Source: Dyadobacter sp. CY261
GTDB lineage: Bacteria; Bacteroidota; Bacteroidia; Cytophagales; Spirosomataceae
DNA length: 64,000 nt
Direction: 5' to 3'
Assembly (NCBI RefSeq): GCF_021440085.1
Contig: NZ_JAKCPW010000007.1
Coordinates: 248,001-312,000 of the forward strand
Numbering within the stretch: position 1 is the stretch's first letter; each line of letters opens with the position of its first letter. The position numbers and the translations under genes were made by a program. The notes under the pieces were generated by a model, which worked only from the letters and a program-made list of their open reading frames with translations, did not search any database and was not told where the DNA came from. Shown in pieces: positions 44,360-53,693 of the stretch.

Positions 44360-46993
44360 TCATTCCGATCGGAGCGAGCGCACAGGATTCAGTAATGCGG
44401 CTTTGATGGCCTGGAAGCTGACGGTAAGCAGTGTTACCAGCACGGCGCCCAGCGCCGACACAGCGAAAATCCACCAGCTTATTTCTGTTCTGTAGGTGTA
44501 TTTTTCCAACCAGTCATTCATGAGATACCACGCAATCGGCCCTGCAATCGTACAGGAGATCAACACCAGTACCAGGAACTCGCGGGACAAAAGAGCCCAA
44601 AGTCCGGCCACTGAAGCGCCCAGTACTTTGCGGATACCAATTTCCTTGGTCCGCTGCTCGGCCACAAATGATGCCAGTCCGAAAAGGCCGAGGCACGAAA
44701 TGGCTATTGCGAGAGCGGCGAACAATGTGGTAAGTCCTGCGACACGTTCCTCGTCACTGAACTTCCGCGCATATTCCTGATCGGCGAATGCATACTGGAA
44801 TAAATTTTCGGGATCATACTTCTTGAAAACAGATTGGATCCTGGCGACAGCCGCCGAAGCGCTGGCCGACGGTCTTATCTTGATATTTACCGTATTCAGC
44901 CGCTTGTAGTTTAAAAAGAAAATAGTTTGTTTGGCAGGCTCGTAGGGCGATTGCGTCACCAGGTCCCGTACGACGCCGATTACTTTATAGCTCTCATTAT
45001 CACTCCATTGGATCATTTCACCGATGGGGTTTTTCAGTCCCATATATTTAACAGCGGCTTCGTTGAGGACAAATCCCAAAGAGTCGGTGGCGAATTCCTT
45101 GGAAAAATCGCGCCCCTCCTTAATTTTCCAGCCCACGGTCTTGCCGAACTCATGGGTAATCCGGAGCGTCACGAACTCGTCGGTCATGGCAGGATTTTTC
45201 CCTTTCCAGCTGAAACCGCTGTTGGTCACGTAGGTGTTGGTTATCGGGGAGTCGGTGGCTGTCACTTCCTCGACTACGCCTGTGTTGATCAGATCATTCC
45301 TGAATGCCGAATAATGCTTGATAATCTCGTCGGACTTGATGGGGCTGGTCAGCAACTGCTGGCGACTGTAACCGATGGGCCGGTTTTTCGCATGCTGCAC
45401 CTGCCGGTACACGATGATCGTCCCGATGATGAGCGTCACTGAAACGGTGAACTGCAACACCACCAACACTTTGCGTGGTGAACCGGCTAGCAGGCCGCTA
45501 CTCAGCTTTCCGGAAACGCCTTTTAATGCAGCTATGGGTTTGAACGACGACAGATAAAGTGCAGGATAACTGCCCGCCACAATGCCCGTAATGACGACAA
45601 ACGCAATACAGGCAAGCCAGAAATAGGGTTGGGTAAATGGTAATTCTATTTGCTTGTTTACCAGTTGATTGAATGCGGGCAACGACAGCACTACGATCAG
45701 GAGGGACAATAGGAATGCGATAGCCACCACCATCAGCGACTCGCCCAGGAACTGCATCGCCAGTTGTATTTTGGCAGAGCCTACCGCCTTGCGGACACCG
45801 ATTTCTTTCGCCCGTTTTTCGCTGCGCGCCGTATTGAGGTTCATGAAATTGATACACGCAAGCATAAGAACGAACAAGCCGGTGATCCCAAACAGCCATA
45901 CCACACTGATCCTGCCGCCGGTATTGACGCCGTTTTTAAATTCGGAATACAAATTCCATTTGCTCATTGGATGTAAAAAGATCAGCGGCTCATACTTTGC
46001 TTCTCCCTGATTGATGTTTTCGAGCTTCGATTTGGCAATGGTAGCCGAAACCTGGTCCATCGTTGCGTGATCGGCGATCTGTACGTACATGTCGAACCAA
46101 TTGTTTCCCCAACCCAGCCATTCGGGCAGGTCTCTTTCCAACAGTTTCCATGGCGCGATAAAAGCCAGGCCCGCGAAGGATGAATTGGCAGGAAGGTCGG
46201 CATAGACGCCCGTTACCCTCACCGCATTTTTGTTGTCGATCTTGAGTATTTTGTCCATCGGATCTGTATCGCCGAATGTGGCTTTGGCAGCAGATTCGGA
46301 AAGCAGCACGGAATTCATATCCGCAAGCCCCGACCGCGTCCCTTTCAACATTTTCAGCGAAAGCATTTCCACGATTTCGGGGCTCATGTAACGGCCAATT
46401 TTCATTATTTTTTTTTCTCCGACACTCAGGAGATGTTCGCCACCACCGCCTGTAAGCGCAATGTATTTGAAATGGCTGCCGTACTTGTTCCGCAGTTCCC
46501 GTTCTAGCTGCTTGGGCACACCGTTGCCAGACTGGATCGTGCCGGCGAAGCTCTGGCTCTGCATAACCTGCGCGATCTTGTCGTAATGCGCATGGTTTTT
46601 GTTAAACGACAGCTCATCGAAAACCCACAAACCTATCAGCAGTGCCACGGCCATACCTACGGCCAGGCCGGAAATATTAATGGCCGAATATCCCTTGTTT
46701 TTAAGAAGGTTACGGCGCGCGATCTTGAAGTAATTTTGTATCATGACTAAACTAAACGGGTTACCTGAAACATGTTTCTTTTTCGACCGGGCAAACGGTC
46801 TCAGCAGCTTGAATGCATCGATCACGTACAACCGGTCCGCCTTACGCTTTCCCAATTGTTTCAGCCTGTATTGATAGAGTTCCATCATATCGCCGGCAGT
46901 CTCTTCCAGCGTGTCGGGATGCGCCAGCCAGGCCAGCAGTTTGTTGCTCCATCCTGGTGGGTTGTCGGTAGTCGGTTCCCGGCGGTTAGGCAT
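44360..46993 (-). CDS. FtsX/MacB-type ABC transporter permease with prefix domain
   Basis: An 877-residue inner-membrane permease. Residues 1-75 are a soluble prefix (WSNKLLAWLAHPDTLEETAG, DRLYVIDAFKLLRPFARS) seen in permeases encoded next to PadR regulators. Then a membrane helix ~104-124 (INISGLAVGMAVALLIGLW), a MacB-type periplasmic domain, an FtsX unit (LFVLMLACINFMNLNTARSE, then AKEIGVRKAVGSAKIQLAMQ), a second periplasmic domain and a second FtsX unit ending with RTKEIGIRKVLGASVAGLWA and LNPVRSLRSE. Relatives use a LolD/MacB-type ATPase in trans; none is encoded here. It is second in the PadR run, 28 bp after the first permease. Efflux or envelope stress relief is the common view of the family; the cargo is unknown. 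Confidence 0.88.
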   Translation of the reverse strand: MPNRREPTTDNPPGWSNKLLAWLAHPDTLEETAGDMMELYQYRLKQLGKRKADRLYVIDAFKLLRPFARSKKKHVSGNPFSLVMIQNYFKIARRNLLKNKGYSAINISGLAVGMAVALLIGLWVFDELSFNKNHAHYDKIAQVMQSQSFAGTIQSGNGVPKQLERELRNKYGSHFKYIALTGGGGEHLLSVGEKKIMKIGRYMSPEIVEMLSLKMLKGTRSGLADMNSVLLSESAAKATFGDTDPMDKILKIDNKNAVRVTGVYADLPANSSFAGLAFIAPWKLLERDLPEWLGWGNNWFDMYVQIADHATMDQVSATIAKSKLENINQGEAKYEPLIFLHPMSKWNLYSEFKNGVNTGGRISVVWLFGITGLFVLMLACINFMNLNTARSEKRAKEIGVRKAVGSAKIQLAMQFLGESLMVVAIAFLLSLLIVVLSLPAFNQLVNKQIELPFTQPYFWLACIAFVVITGIVAGSYPALYLSSFKPIAALKGVSGKLSSGLLAGSPRKVLVVLQFTVSVTLIIGTIIVYRQVQHAKNRPIGYSRQQLLTSPIKSDEIIKHYSAFRNDLINTGVVEEVTATDSPITNTYVTNSGFSWKGKNPAMTDEFVTLRITHEFGKTVGWKIKEGRDFSKEFATDSLGFVLNEAAVKYMGLKNPIGEMIQWSDNESYKVIGVVRDLVTQSPYEPAKQTIFFLNYKRLNTVNIKIRPSASASAAVARIQSVFKKYDPENLFQYAFADQEYARKFSDEERVAGLTTLFAALAIAISCLGLFGLASFVAEQRTKEIGIRKVLGASVAGLWALLSREFLVLVLISCTIAGPIAWYLMNDWLEKYTYRTEISWWIFAVSALGAVLVTLLTVSFQAIKAALLNPVRSLRSE

Positions 46994-47021
46994 AAGTTGA
47001 TTTTTAGCTAAAAACGCTGCG

Positions 47022-49667
47022 TTACTCGCTCCTAAGACTTTTGACGGGATCCAGCCTGGCCGCCTTCACACTCTGGAAGCCGACGGTCAGCACGGCGATC
47101 AGGGTCATCAGCACGCCCGCGGAGAGGAACATCCACCAGGCTATCTGTATCCTGAACTCGAAATTCTGCAACCACAGGCTCATGGCGTACCAGGCAATAG
47201 GTGAGGCGATCAAAAACGCGATCATGACCAGTTTCAGGAAATCCTTGGAAAGTAAACCGATGATGCTGGCTACGGAAGCGCCCAGCACTTTCCGCACACC
47301 TATTTCTTTCGTACGCTGCTCGGCGGTGAATGTAGCCAGGCCGAAGAGCCCCATGCAGGCGATCAGGACCGCAAAAAAGGTAGCTACCTCAATAAGTTTG
47401 GCCGTGCGCGTTTCTGATTGGTAGGCCTGCGCGAGTGTTTCGTCCAGAAAGTTGTATTCGAAAACCTGATCCGGAAATGCTGCGGTCCAGGCCTTTTCTA
47501 TATGGGCCAATGCAGTTTGCACGGAGGCCGCATTCGGACGCTCGCTTTGCAGTTTCACGCCAACCTGATAGTAGTTGTTCGGTACAACCTGGATAATTGT
47601 TGGATCTATTTTCTGGTGCAATGAGTTGACATTGAAGTTTTTAGCTACGCCTTTTATCACAGCAAACTGGTCTCCGTCGCCGAAATACAGCCGCTCGCCG
47701 ATCGCCTGTGCGGGATGGGTAATGCCCAGGCGTGCCAGAACGATTTCGTTGACAATGACCTTAAAATCAGTAGTGTCACTGTCTTTAAGCGGTTCGCCGG
47801 CGAGCATCTTAATGCCATAAGTATCCAGGAAATGCGAGTCGCCCATTTTCATTTGCGTTTTTACCTGCACTACCTCCGGCCCCTTCCGGTACTCCATGGA
47901 TTGCATCCAGTTGCTTTCGGCGGAAGCACTGTTGAAGGAGAAGCTGGCGTCCCGGATCTGCGGCGACCTAAGCAGCTGATCGCGAAATGCATGCAGTTTC
48001 TCAGGCGTGTTGTCGGGCAGTCCGACCGTGATAATCGCCGATTGATCGAAACCCAGGTCGGCATGGCGGAAAAAATCGAGTTGCCGGTTGATGAGCATCG
48101 CACAGCTAATGAGCACCAGTGATACCGTGAACTGGACCACCACCAGCCCCTGACGCATGGAGACCCATTGGCTTGTCTGCTGGGTAGCATTGCTTTTCAA
48201 CGTCCATATCGGCGCCATGCCCGACAACCTCAGAGCCGGATAAACGCCTGCCAGCAGCGTGGTAACGACGAGCAGCACCGCAGAGAATAATGCCGTTTCC
48301 CAGGTAAACAAATCAGCGGTGGTCAATGGAATGGCTAATGCATTCGCGAGCGAGGGCAGGGCAATCACACTGAGCACAACGGCACCCACAGCGGCAAACG
48401 ATGTGATGAGCGCGGCCTCGGTCAGGAACTGGAACACGAGCGACTTGCGGTTGCTTCCGATGGCCTTGCGTATCCCTACTTCCTTTGCCCGTCTGAATGC
48501 CTGCGCCGTGCTCAGGTTGATGAAATTGAAACAGGCGATGAGCAAAACGAGCAGCCCGATGAATGACAGTGTTTTGAGCAGGCTCACATTGGCACTTCGC
48601 CCGCCAAGGTTACCAGAATAATGAATGTTGGATAAATGACTGAACTTGAAACGCTTGTGTTCTCCCTCCCCTTTACCGATATACTTTTCGACGATCGCAG
48701 CGAAGCGGCCGGCCAGCTGCTCCGGGCGAATTCCCTTTTTGAGCAATACGAACACCTGGAAATTGTCATTCCAACCGTTCCAGCGGTTCTGGTCAAAATC
48801 CGGATTCACGTTTTTTAATGTGGGGAACGACACGAGCATATCGAAAGGGAAACTAGTGGCCGAAGGGTAATCCTCCACCACGCCCGCAACGGTTAGGTCT
48901 TGCTTGTTGTCCAGGCGGACCGTTTTTCCGATCACATCTGTCTTGCCAAAATATTTCTCCGCATACTTGCGTGTAAGCACGATCGTGTTCGGCTGCGCCA
49001 ATGCGTTTGCCGGATTACCGGAAACCCATTGATAGTCGAAAGTCTTAAAAAGATTATTGTCCGCAAAAATGAAAGACTCCCTGAACCGGTTGTCCCCAAC
49101 CGCCATGGTTTTGTCGCTGAATTTCAAAAGCGGGACTACCGTTTCGACCTCGGGCATATCGGTGTGCAGCGCGTTGGTCATCCCTGTGTACGTGCCGGGA
49201 TAGGTATGGTTTTCTTTGATATTCTCAGTTTCGACGCGGTAAATGCGGTGTATGCGCGATTGGTATAGGTCGTAACTCGTTTCGTGACGAACCGCCAGGA
49301 AGATCAGAATGGCGCACGACATCCCCACGGCCAGTCCGGATACATTGATGAACGAATAACCTCTACTCTTGAAAAAATTTCTGATTGCGATGGTGAAATG
49401 GTTCCTGATCATGGCCGGCGTTAAAGAATAGGTTTTGGGATAATCGTTTGATTGCTTGCGAATTGCGAACGGTCGCATTAGTTTCAATACATTCCAGATA
49501 TAACGCCGGTTGGCGCTTGCGCGACTGCCTGTTTTCGACCAGTAGGCATGCAATTCGAGCAGGTCGCCTGCTATTTCTTCCTCGGCCCGGGGATCGGCGA
49601 AGATGCTTAGCAGCTTGCCCGCCCATCGAGGCGGCCTGGGATCGGAGGTATGGCTCTTGCGGCCCAT
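47022..49667 (-). CDS. FtsX/MacB-type ABC transporter permease with prefix domain (paralogue)
   Basis: An 881-residue paralogue of the next gene downstream, with the same plan: prefix 1-75 (WAGKLLSIFADPRAEEEIAG, RRYIWNVLKLMRPFAIR), first helix ~105-126 (INVSGLAVGMSCAILIFL), MacB-type domain, FtsX unit (LVLLIACFNFINLSTAQAFR, RAKEVGIRKAIGSNRKSLVF), second MacB-type domain and FtsX unit (RTKEIGVRKVLGASVASIIG), ending LDPVKSLRSE. Start and PadR stop are separated by a single base, so they are translationally coupled. The near-identical end (LRSE) in both permeases shows a tandem duplication. Both resemble fused dimers of a single FtsX subunit, giving about eight membrane helices. Confidence 0.88.
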   Translation of the reverse strand: MGRKSHTSDPRPPRWAGKLLSIFADPRAEEEIAGDLLELHAYWSKTGSRASANRRYIWNVLKLMRPFAIRKQSNDYPKTYSLTPAMIRNHFTIAIRNFFKSRGYSFINVSGLAVGMSCAILIFLAVRHETSYDLYQSRIHRIYRVETENIKENHTYPGTYTGMTNALHTDMPEVETVVPLLKFSDKTMAVGDNRFRESFIFADNNLFKTFDYQWVSGNPANALAQPNTIVLTRKYAEKYFGKTDVIGKTVRLDNKQDLTVAGVVEDYPSATSFPFDMLVSFPTLKNVNPDFDQNRWNGWNDNFQVFVLLKKGIRPEQLAGRFAAIVEKYIGKGEGEHKRFKFSHLSNIHYSGNLGGRSANVSLLKTLSFIGLLVLLIACFNFINLSTAQAFRRAKEVGIRKAIGSNRKSLVFQFLTEAALITSFAAVGAVVLSVIALPSLANALAIPLTTADLFTWETALFSAVLLVVTTLLAGVYPALRLSGMAPIWTLKSNATQQTSQWVSMRQGLVVVQFTVSLVLISCAMLINRQLDFFRHADLGFDQSAIITVGLPDNTPEKLHAFRDQLLRSPQIRDASFSFNSASAESNWMQSMEYRKGPEVVQVKTQMKMGDSHFLDTYGIKMLAGEPLKDSDTTDFKVIVNEIVLARLGITHPAQAIGERLYFGDGDQFAVIKGVAKNFNVNSLHQKIDPTIIQVVPNNYYQVGVKLQSERPNAASVQTALAHIEKAWTAAFPDQVFEYNFLDETLAQAYQSETRTAKLIEVATFFAVLIACMGLFGLATFTAEQRTKEIGVRKVLGASVASIIGLLSKDFLKLVMIAFLIASPIAWYAMSLWLQNFEFRIQIAWWMFLSAGVLMTLIAVLTVGFQSVKAARLDPVKSLRSE

Positions 49668-49668
49668 G

Positions 49669-50007
49669 TCAGCTTCCCATCAATTGCAGCGCGGCGGGCG
49701 ATAGGGCGCTCCACAAATCCTCACGCACCTGTTTGGCCTCTCGCAAAGCTTTCCGTCCAAACGCGGTGACGATAAAGTAGCGTTTGCGGCGGCCACCCCG
49801 CTCGGCCGTAGCGCCACCCATCCGGGAGGAGAGGTAGCCCTTCTCTTCCAGCCGTTGAAGCGTTGTATGCACCGTACTAAACCCGACAATCCTGCCGGTT
49901 TTCTTTTCGAGCTCCTGGGTTACCGACACACCGTAGGCATCTTCTTCGAGTACCGCCACGGTCAGTAAAACCAGTTCCTCAAACTCTCCTAAAAACGTGC
50001 GTTTCAT
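49669..50007 (-). CDS. PadR-family transcriptional regulator
   Basis: A 112-residue winged-helix regulator: MKRTFLGEFEELVLLTVAVL, then the wing-helix core (AYGVSVTQELEKKTGRIVGF, VHTTLQRLEEKGYLSSRMGG, RRKRYFIVTAFGRKAL). Length and composition are those of the short PadR group. Its TGA is one base from the ATG of the first permease, so the three genes form one operon. PadR proteins of this kind usually repress the linked transporter genes and are released by small ligands. A 9-bp inverted repeat ~110 bp before its start (50118-50152) is a possible operator. Confidence 0.92.
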   Translation of the reverse strand: MKRTFLGEFEELVLLTVAVLEEDAYGVSVTQELEKKTGRIVGFSTVHTTLQRLEEKGYLSSRMGGATAERGGRRKRYFIVTAFGRKALREAKQVREDLWSALSPAALQLMGS

Positions 50008-50117
50008 GGTATAAGCTATTTCCTATGATAATGCCGATCAAATGCTGTGCCAGTTTTCGTAAATGCGTTATTTGGTGTAGTTTTCGCGGTTTTTTGTAAA
50101 TGGCTGGCTTGGAAAAT

Positions 50118-50152
50118 GTCCGCTTTCGAACGTTGTACGCACCAAAGCGGAC
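50118..50152. promoter_or_regulatory. Inverted repeat upstream of the PadR operon
   Basis: GTCCGCTTT (50118-50126) and its exact complement AAAGCGGAC (50144-50152) flank 17 bp. It sits in the ~516-bp gene-poor stretch between padR and the AraC gene, 111 bp before the PadR start. It may be an operator or a stem in the leader; nothing else supports it. Confidence 0.3.
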
Positions 50153-50265
50153 AAGAGGGGCAATTCGCAAACCCCATTCATACTTCCACAAATAATCTCC
50201 ATTCGTCTCAAGTTTTTTGCGGAGAGGGGAATATATCCCTTGTTTGAGGATTACTTTAAGGAGTT

Positions 50266-50373
50266 ATGAAGGTTAAACGTGTTAATGTCGCCATGCACGC
50301 CCTGATTTGGGCAATGGCATTAGGCATATTTTCGGCGCATACAGTGCAGGTTTGGAGTGTTACCCTACCGTGA
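50266..50373 (+). CDS. Candidate small membrane-peptide ORF
   Basis: A 35-codon frame in the 50008-50523 gap starts with ATG preceded by AAGGAG at ideal distance. It has a basic start (MKVKR) and a hydrophobic centre (ALIWAMALGIFSAHTV) like a signal peptide or single membrane helix. It could equally be the remnant of a signal sequence from a lost gene. No family is recognised; the rest of the gap holds nothing I can support. Confidence 0.25.
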   Translation: MKVKRVNVAMHALIWAMALGIFSAHTVQVWSVTLP

Positions 50374-50523
50374 GGGAGGTAGAATCAGTAATTTATGTGG
50401 ATGGATGATGCATAGTGTAGTGGTAGCCAGGAATACATCCCTGTTTTGGGCGAGATGTATTTTGTTTTTACAGATCGGCGGAAAAGCATATCATTGCCTC
50501 TTCAACGAACAGACTAAACCGCC

Positions 50524-51393
50524 ATGCAGAAGAAATTTAACTTGAAATCATTCAACCTTTACGAGTTCCTGAAACACCAGAATGCCGGCAGCTTTCACGT
50601 CCCATTCTTTCTGGCCGACAAACAAACCTACCAAAGTGCCCATGTCAACTTTCCATTCCGGACATTTACTTATGGCCTGGGAATGACCTATTCCGGAGAT
50701 GGAGATATTTTCAGGATCGGCAGTACGGATTATGAGCTGGCCACAGGATCTCTTACCACTGTGGGGCCTGGAATGGTTTGCCAATGGACGGGCAACTATT
50801 CCGCAGAACACGACACGGTCTATTTTACTGAAGAATTGTTTCAGGGAATGAAAACCAATTCCTTTTTACAGGCAATGCCATACTTTTTTCATGGCGGCAA
50901 ACATGTTATCAGGCTGACTGCCGACGAAACCAGCAGAATGGCCTCACTATTTAAACTGCTGAAAGAATTAAAAGATGAACCAAGCGCTGTTCCGGGTATT
51001 GTTTATTCAATCCTGATGTTGACGGATTCATTTCACGCAAAACAAGCGGGCCAGCTCCAAAACAATACCATTTCGAACAGGGAGAAGATCACACACGCAT
51101 TCAGAAAGCTGGTCGCGGAGCAGTTTCCCGAGCATAAAGAAGTGGCCCATTACGCCTGCGCATTGAATATCACCCCGAAATATCTGAGCGAAGTGTTACA
51201 AGCCGAGCTGGGTAAGACAGCTAAAACCTTTATCGATGAATATGTGATAATGGAAGCGAAAAGTTTACTAAAACAGACCAGTTTTTCCATACAGGAGATA
51301 TGTTATTGGCTGGGGTATGAAGATGCTTCCCATTTCAATAAATCATTCAAAAAATTTACCAACACGACGCCTACCGAATATCGCCGGGGTTAA
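50524..51393 (+). CDS. AraC-family transcriptional regulator
   Basis: A 289-residue AraC regulator of the type common in Bacteroidota: a cupin-like sensor in the first ~150 residues (FHVPFFLADKQTYQSAHVNF, FRIGSTDYELATGSLTTVGP) and a C-terminal HTH (~190-289: HYACALNITPKYLSEVLQAE, ICYWLGYEDASHFNKSFKKF, ending NTTPTEYRRG). The epoxide hydrolase gene follows 107 bp downstream on the same strand and is the likely target or operon partner. Confidence 0.88.
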   Translation: MQKKFNLKSFNLYEFLKHQNAGSFHVPFFLADKQTYQSAHVNFPFRTFTYGLGMTYSGDGDIFRIGSTDYELATGSLTTVGPGMVCQWTGNYSAEHDTVYFTEELFQGMKTNSFLQAMPYFFHGGKHVIRLTADETSRMASLFKLLKELKDEPSAVPGIVYSILMLTDSFHAKQAGQLQNNTISNREKITHAFRKLVAEQFPEHKEVAHYACALNITPKYLSEVLQAELGKTAKTFIDEYVIMEAKSLLKQTSFSIQEICYWLGYEDASHFNKSFKKFTNTTPTEYRRG

Positions 51394-51499
51394 TGTATCC
51401 GGGCAGACATTTTTACCATTTTTCCCGACATCCTTCCTAACAGCGCCTCCGTTGGTAGCGATACCTTCGTTCCACTTAACCTGTTCACGAAACAAAAAG

Positions 51500-52627
51500 A
51501 TGTCGACCATGAAAAACACTGAGGTATTCAAAGTATCGGTTTCGCAACAAGTATTGGATGAATTAAAAAGCCGTTTGCAAAATACCCGCTGGCCTGGCGA
51601 AGCAGATGGCTCCGGCTGGCACTTCGGCACCAGCGAAACATACCTGAAAGAACTGTTGCATTACTGGCTCCACACGTACGACTGGCGCAAGCAGGAGGCT
51701 TCCCTCAATGAATATCCGCAATACATCGCCAATGTGCATGGCGTGAAAGTACATTTCCAGTATATCACGGGAAAGGGCAAAAATTCCAAGCCGCTCATAT
51801 TGACGCACGGCTGGCCCGACAGTTACTATCGGTTTCACAAAATCATTCCACTCCTGACCGAAGGTGAACAGAGCTTCGACCTGGTGATCCCCTCCATTCC
51901 AGGCTTCGGGTTTTCGGAGAAAACAGCTCTCACAAGCGAGGCAGTTGCCGATTTATGGAAGGCATTAATGACAGAAAATCTCGGTTACGAAAAATTCTAT
52001 GCGGCTGGCGGGGATGTGGGAATGGGCGTAACGAAGGCATTGGCGTCCAAATATGTCGGTGTGGTAGCGGGCGTCCATTTTACGGATATCGGGTATCCGA
52101 TGGGCCAGGAAGATCCGGCTACGATGACGGAAGCTGAACAACAGTTTGCGCAATTTGTACAGCAATGGTGGTACAGCGAGGGTGCTTATGCCATGGTGCA
52201 TTCCACCAAACCACAGTCGCTTGCCTATGGTCTCAACGACTCACCCGCTGGATTGGCGGCCTGGATACTTAGCTTTGGCAATGCCGGCGCTCCTGCCGAT
52301 ATCCTGGAAAACGCCTTTGGCGGCAGAGATGAATTGCTGACGAACATCATGATCTATTGGGTGACACAAACGGTCGCCACGTCGGTGAGGATGTACAAGG
52401 TGGATGCCATTGCCCAATGGAGCGGGGCAAAGCCGTTGGAGAAGTCAGCCGTGCCTGCGGGCGTCGCCGTGTTCCCGAGGGAAGCGCAATTCCCAAGAGA
52501 ATGGGCAGAACGCTTCGTCAACGTGGTTACCTTCCGGAAAATGAAAGAAGGCGGGCACTTCGCGGCCTTGGAAGTACCCGATGTTTTTGCCGCGGAACTG
52601 GCTAGTTTCTTTTACAGCATTGATTAG
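51500..52627 (+). CDS. Epoxide hydrolase (alpha/beta-hydrolase, EHN type)
   Basis: A 375-residue soluble alpha/beta-hydrolase. I choose ATG at 51500 (MSTMKNTEVFKVSVSQQ); a second ATG at 51509 is equally good, while the frame's first ATG (51317) overlaps the AraC gene and codes for unrelated residues. The N-terminal epoxide hydrolase cap is clear (LKSRLQNTRWPGEADGSGWH, LLHYWLHTYDWRKQEASLNE). Oxyanion HGWPDSYYRF; nucleophile Asp172 in AAGGDVGMGV; catalytic His353 in EGGHFAALEVPDVFA. It should open epoxides to diols, possibly in detoxification. The gene converges with the next AraC gene (10 bp between ends). Confidence 0.9.
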   Translation: MSTMKNTEVFKVSVSQQVLDELKSRLQNTRWPGEADGSGWHFGTSETYLKELLHYWLHTYDWRKQEASLNEYPQYIANVHGVKVHFQYITGKGKNSKPLILTHGWPDSYYRFHKIIPLLTEGEQSFDLVIPSIPGFGFSEKTALTSEAVADLWKALMTENLGYEKFYAAGGDVGMGVTKALASKYVGVVAGVHFTDIGYPMGQEDPATMTEAEQQFAQFVQQWWYSEGAYAMVHSTKPQSLAYGLNDSPAGLAAWILSFGNAGAPADILENAFGGRDELLTNIMIYWVTQTVATSVRMYKVDAIAQWSGAKPLEKSAVPAGVAVFPREAQFPREWAERFVNVVTFRKMKEGGHFAALEVPDVFAAELASFFYSID

Positions 52628-52637
52628 ACAGGCTTTT

Positions 52638-53597
52638 TCACAAAGCAGAATACTTCTTCGGTTTCACGCCGAAATGCTCCTCAAAAACCCTTGAAAAATG
52701 ACTCAGGTTGGTAAAACCCAGTCGGTAGCCAACTTCTGAGACGGTCAGCCGCTTACCGGTCAGCCGCTTTGCGGCTTCCTGCATCCGGGCAAACTGGTAA
52801 TACTCAAAAACGCCTTTGCCGAAGGTCTGCCTGAATAATTTTCGTAGTTTGGGTTCGCTCATGCCCGCTTCCTTTGCGAGCCCGGCAATGTGGGGCGGCT
52901 GATCCAAATGCGATTGCAAACGGGAATAAATGGCGTAAATGGCTTTGATATCGTCGATATGCATGCTCGTTGCCGACATCCCTTCGCGTTGAACCAATAT
53001 GTCAAAGATGTAGCATAAAAGCTCTTCACATTTCAGTTTGTAGTAGTGACTTTCGAGGCTTTCATGCACCGATGAATGCAGAAGCTCGCTGCCGGCCCTG
53101 ATCATTTCGGGAGAAATGCCGGTTTCAAAAACAAAATTACCTCCGGCTCTCAGAAGGCTCGCCACAGCGCGATGATCTATGTGTCCAAAGAGCTGACGCA
53201 GGTATTTTCTAGAAACTGCGATGGAAACGCTACCAAAAATCGTGTTGGAAGGCATTTCCATGACAGAGGAAACAGCATGCGTACAGATAAAAACATAGGC
53301 CCGTTCGGGTGACAGTTCTTTTTCGGACTGTACCGGTAAAGCGAAAATACCGCTCAGTAGAAAGACGACATCGTCCTGCTCCTCGGCCAACAAGTTTGTC
53401 CGCTCAATAATGACATCCTCTTTGAGATGGTAATGACGGATCATCATGCGCAAGTCGCTTCCCCAGGAGAAGCCTGTAATGTAGCCTTCACCCTTGCTTT
53501 TGGGGATATCGATGAAGCGGCCGCGAACGGTAGCGCCGATCGCCCTGGCGAATTCCCGCGTGATCCCCGATCCGTGATCAGTAACTGCTATTTTCAT
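52638..53597 (-). CDS. AraC-family transcriptional regulator
   Basis: A 319-residue regulator. The N-terminal ~200 residues are an all-alpha/beta sensor I do not recognise (SGITREFARAIGATVRGRFI); the C-terminal ~100 have the AraC HTH pair (IAGLAKEAGMSEPKLRKLFR, YRLGFTNLSHFSRVFEEHFG, ending KPKKYSAL). It is divergent from the TetX-like monooxygenase gene with 96 bp between starts, so it is the natural candidate to control that gene and itself. Confidence 0.88.
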   Translation of the reverse strand: MKIAVTDHGSGITREFARAIGATVRGRFIDIPKSKGEGYITGFSWGSDLRMMIRHYHLKEDVIIERTNLLAEEQDDVVFLLSGIFALPVQSEKELSPERAYVFICTHAVSSVMEMPSNTIFGSVSIAVSRKYLRQLFGHIDHRAVASLLRAGGNFVFETGISPEMIRAGSELLHSSVHESLESHYYKLKCEELLCYIFDILVQREGMSATSMHIDDIKAIYAIYSRLQSHLDQPPHIAGLAKEAGMSEPKLRKLFRQTFGKGVFEYYQFARMQEAAKRLTGKRLTVSEVGYRLGFTNLSHFSRVFEEHFGVKPKKYSAL

Positions 53598-53693
53598 TTA
53601 CGACTATTTTTGAATTCAATGTGGCTATTTTATCTATAAAAGTAACGATAGTTTTGCTTGCGAAATAATAATCATTAACAAATACAGCAAGAC

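Noticed and set aside
51317-51499. N-terminal extension of the epoxide hydrolase
   Set aside because: It overlaps the end of the AraC gene in another frame and its residues do not fit the family; ATG at 51500 gives the normal N-terminus.
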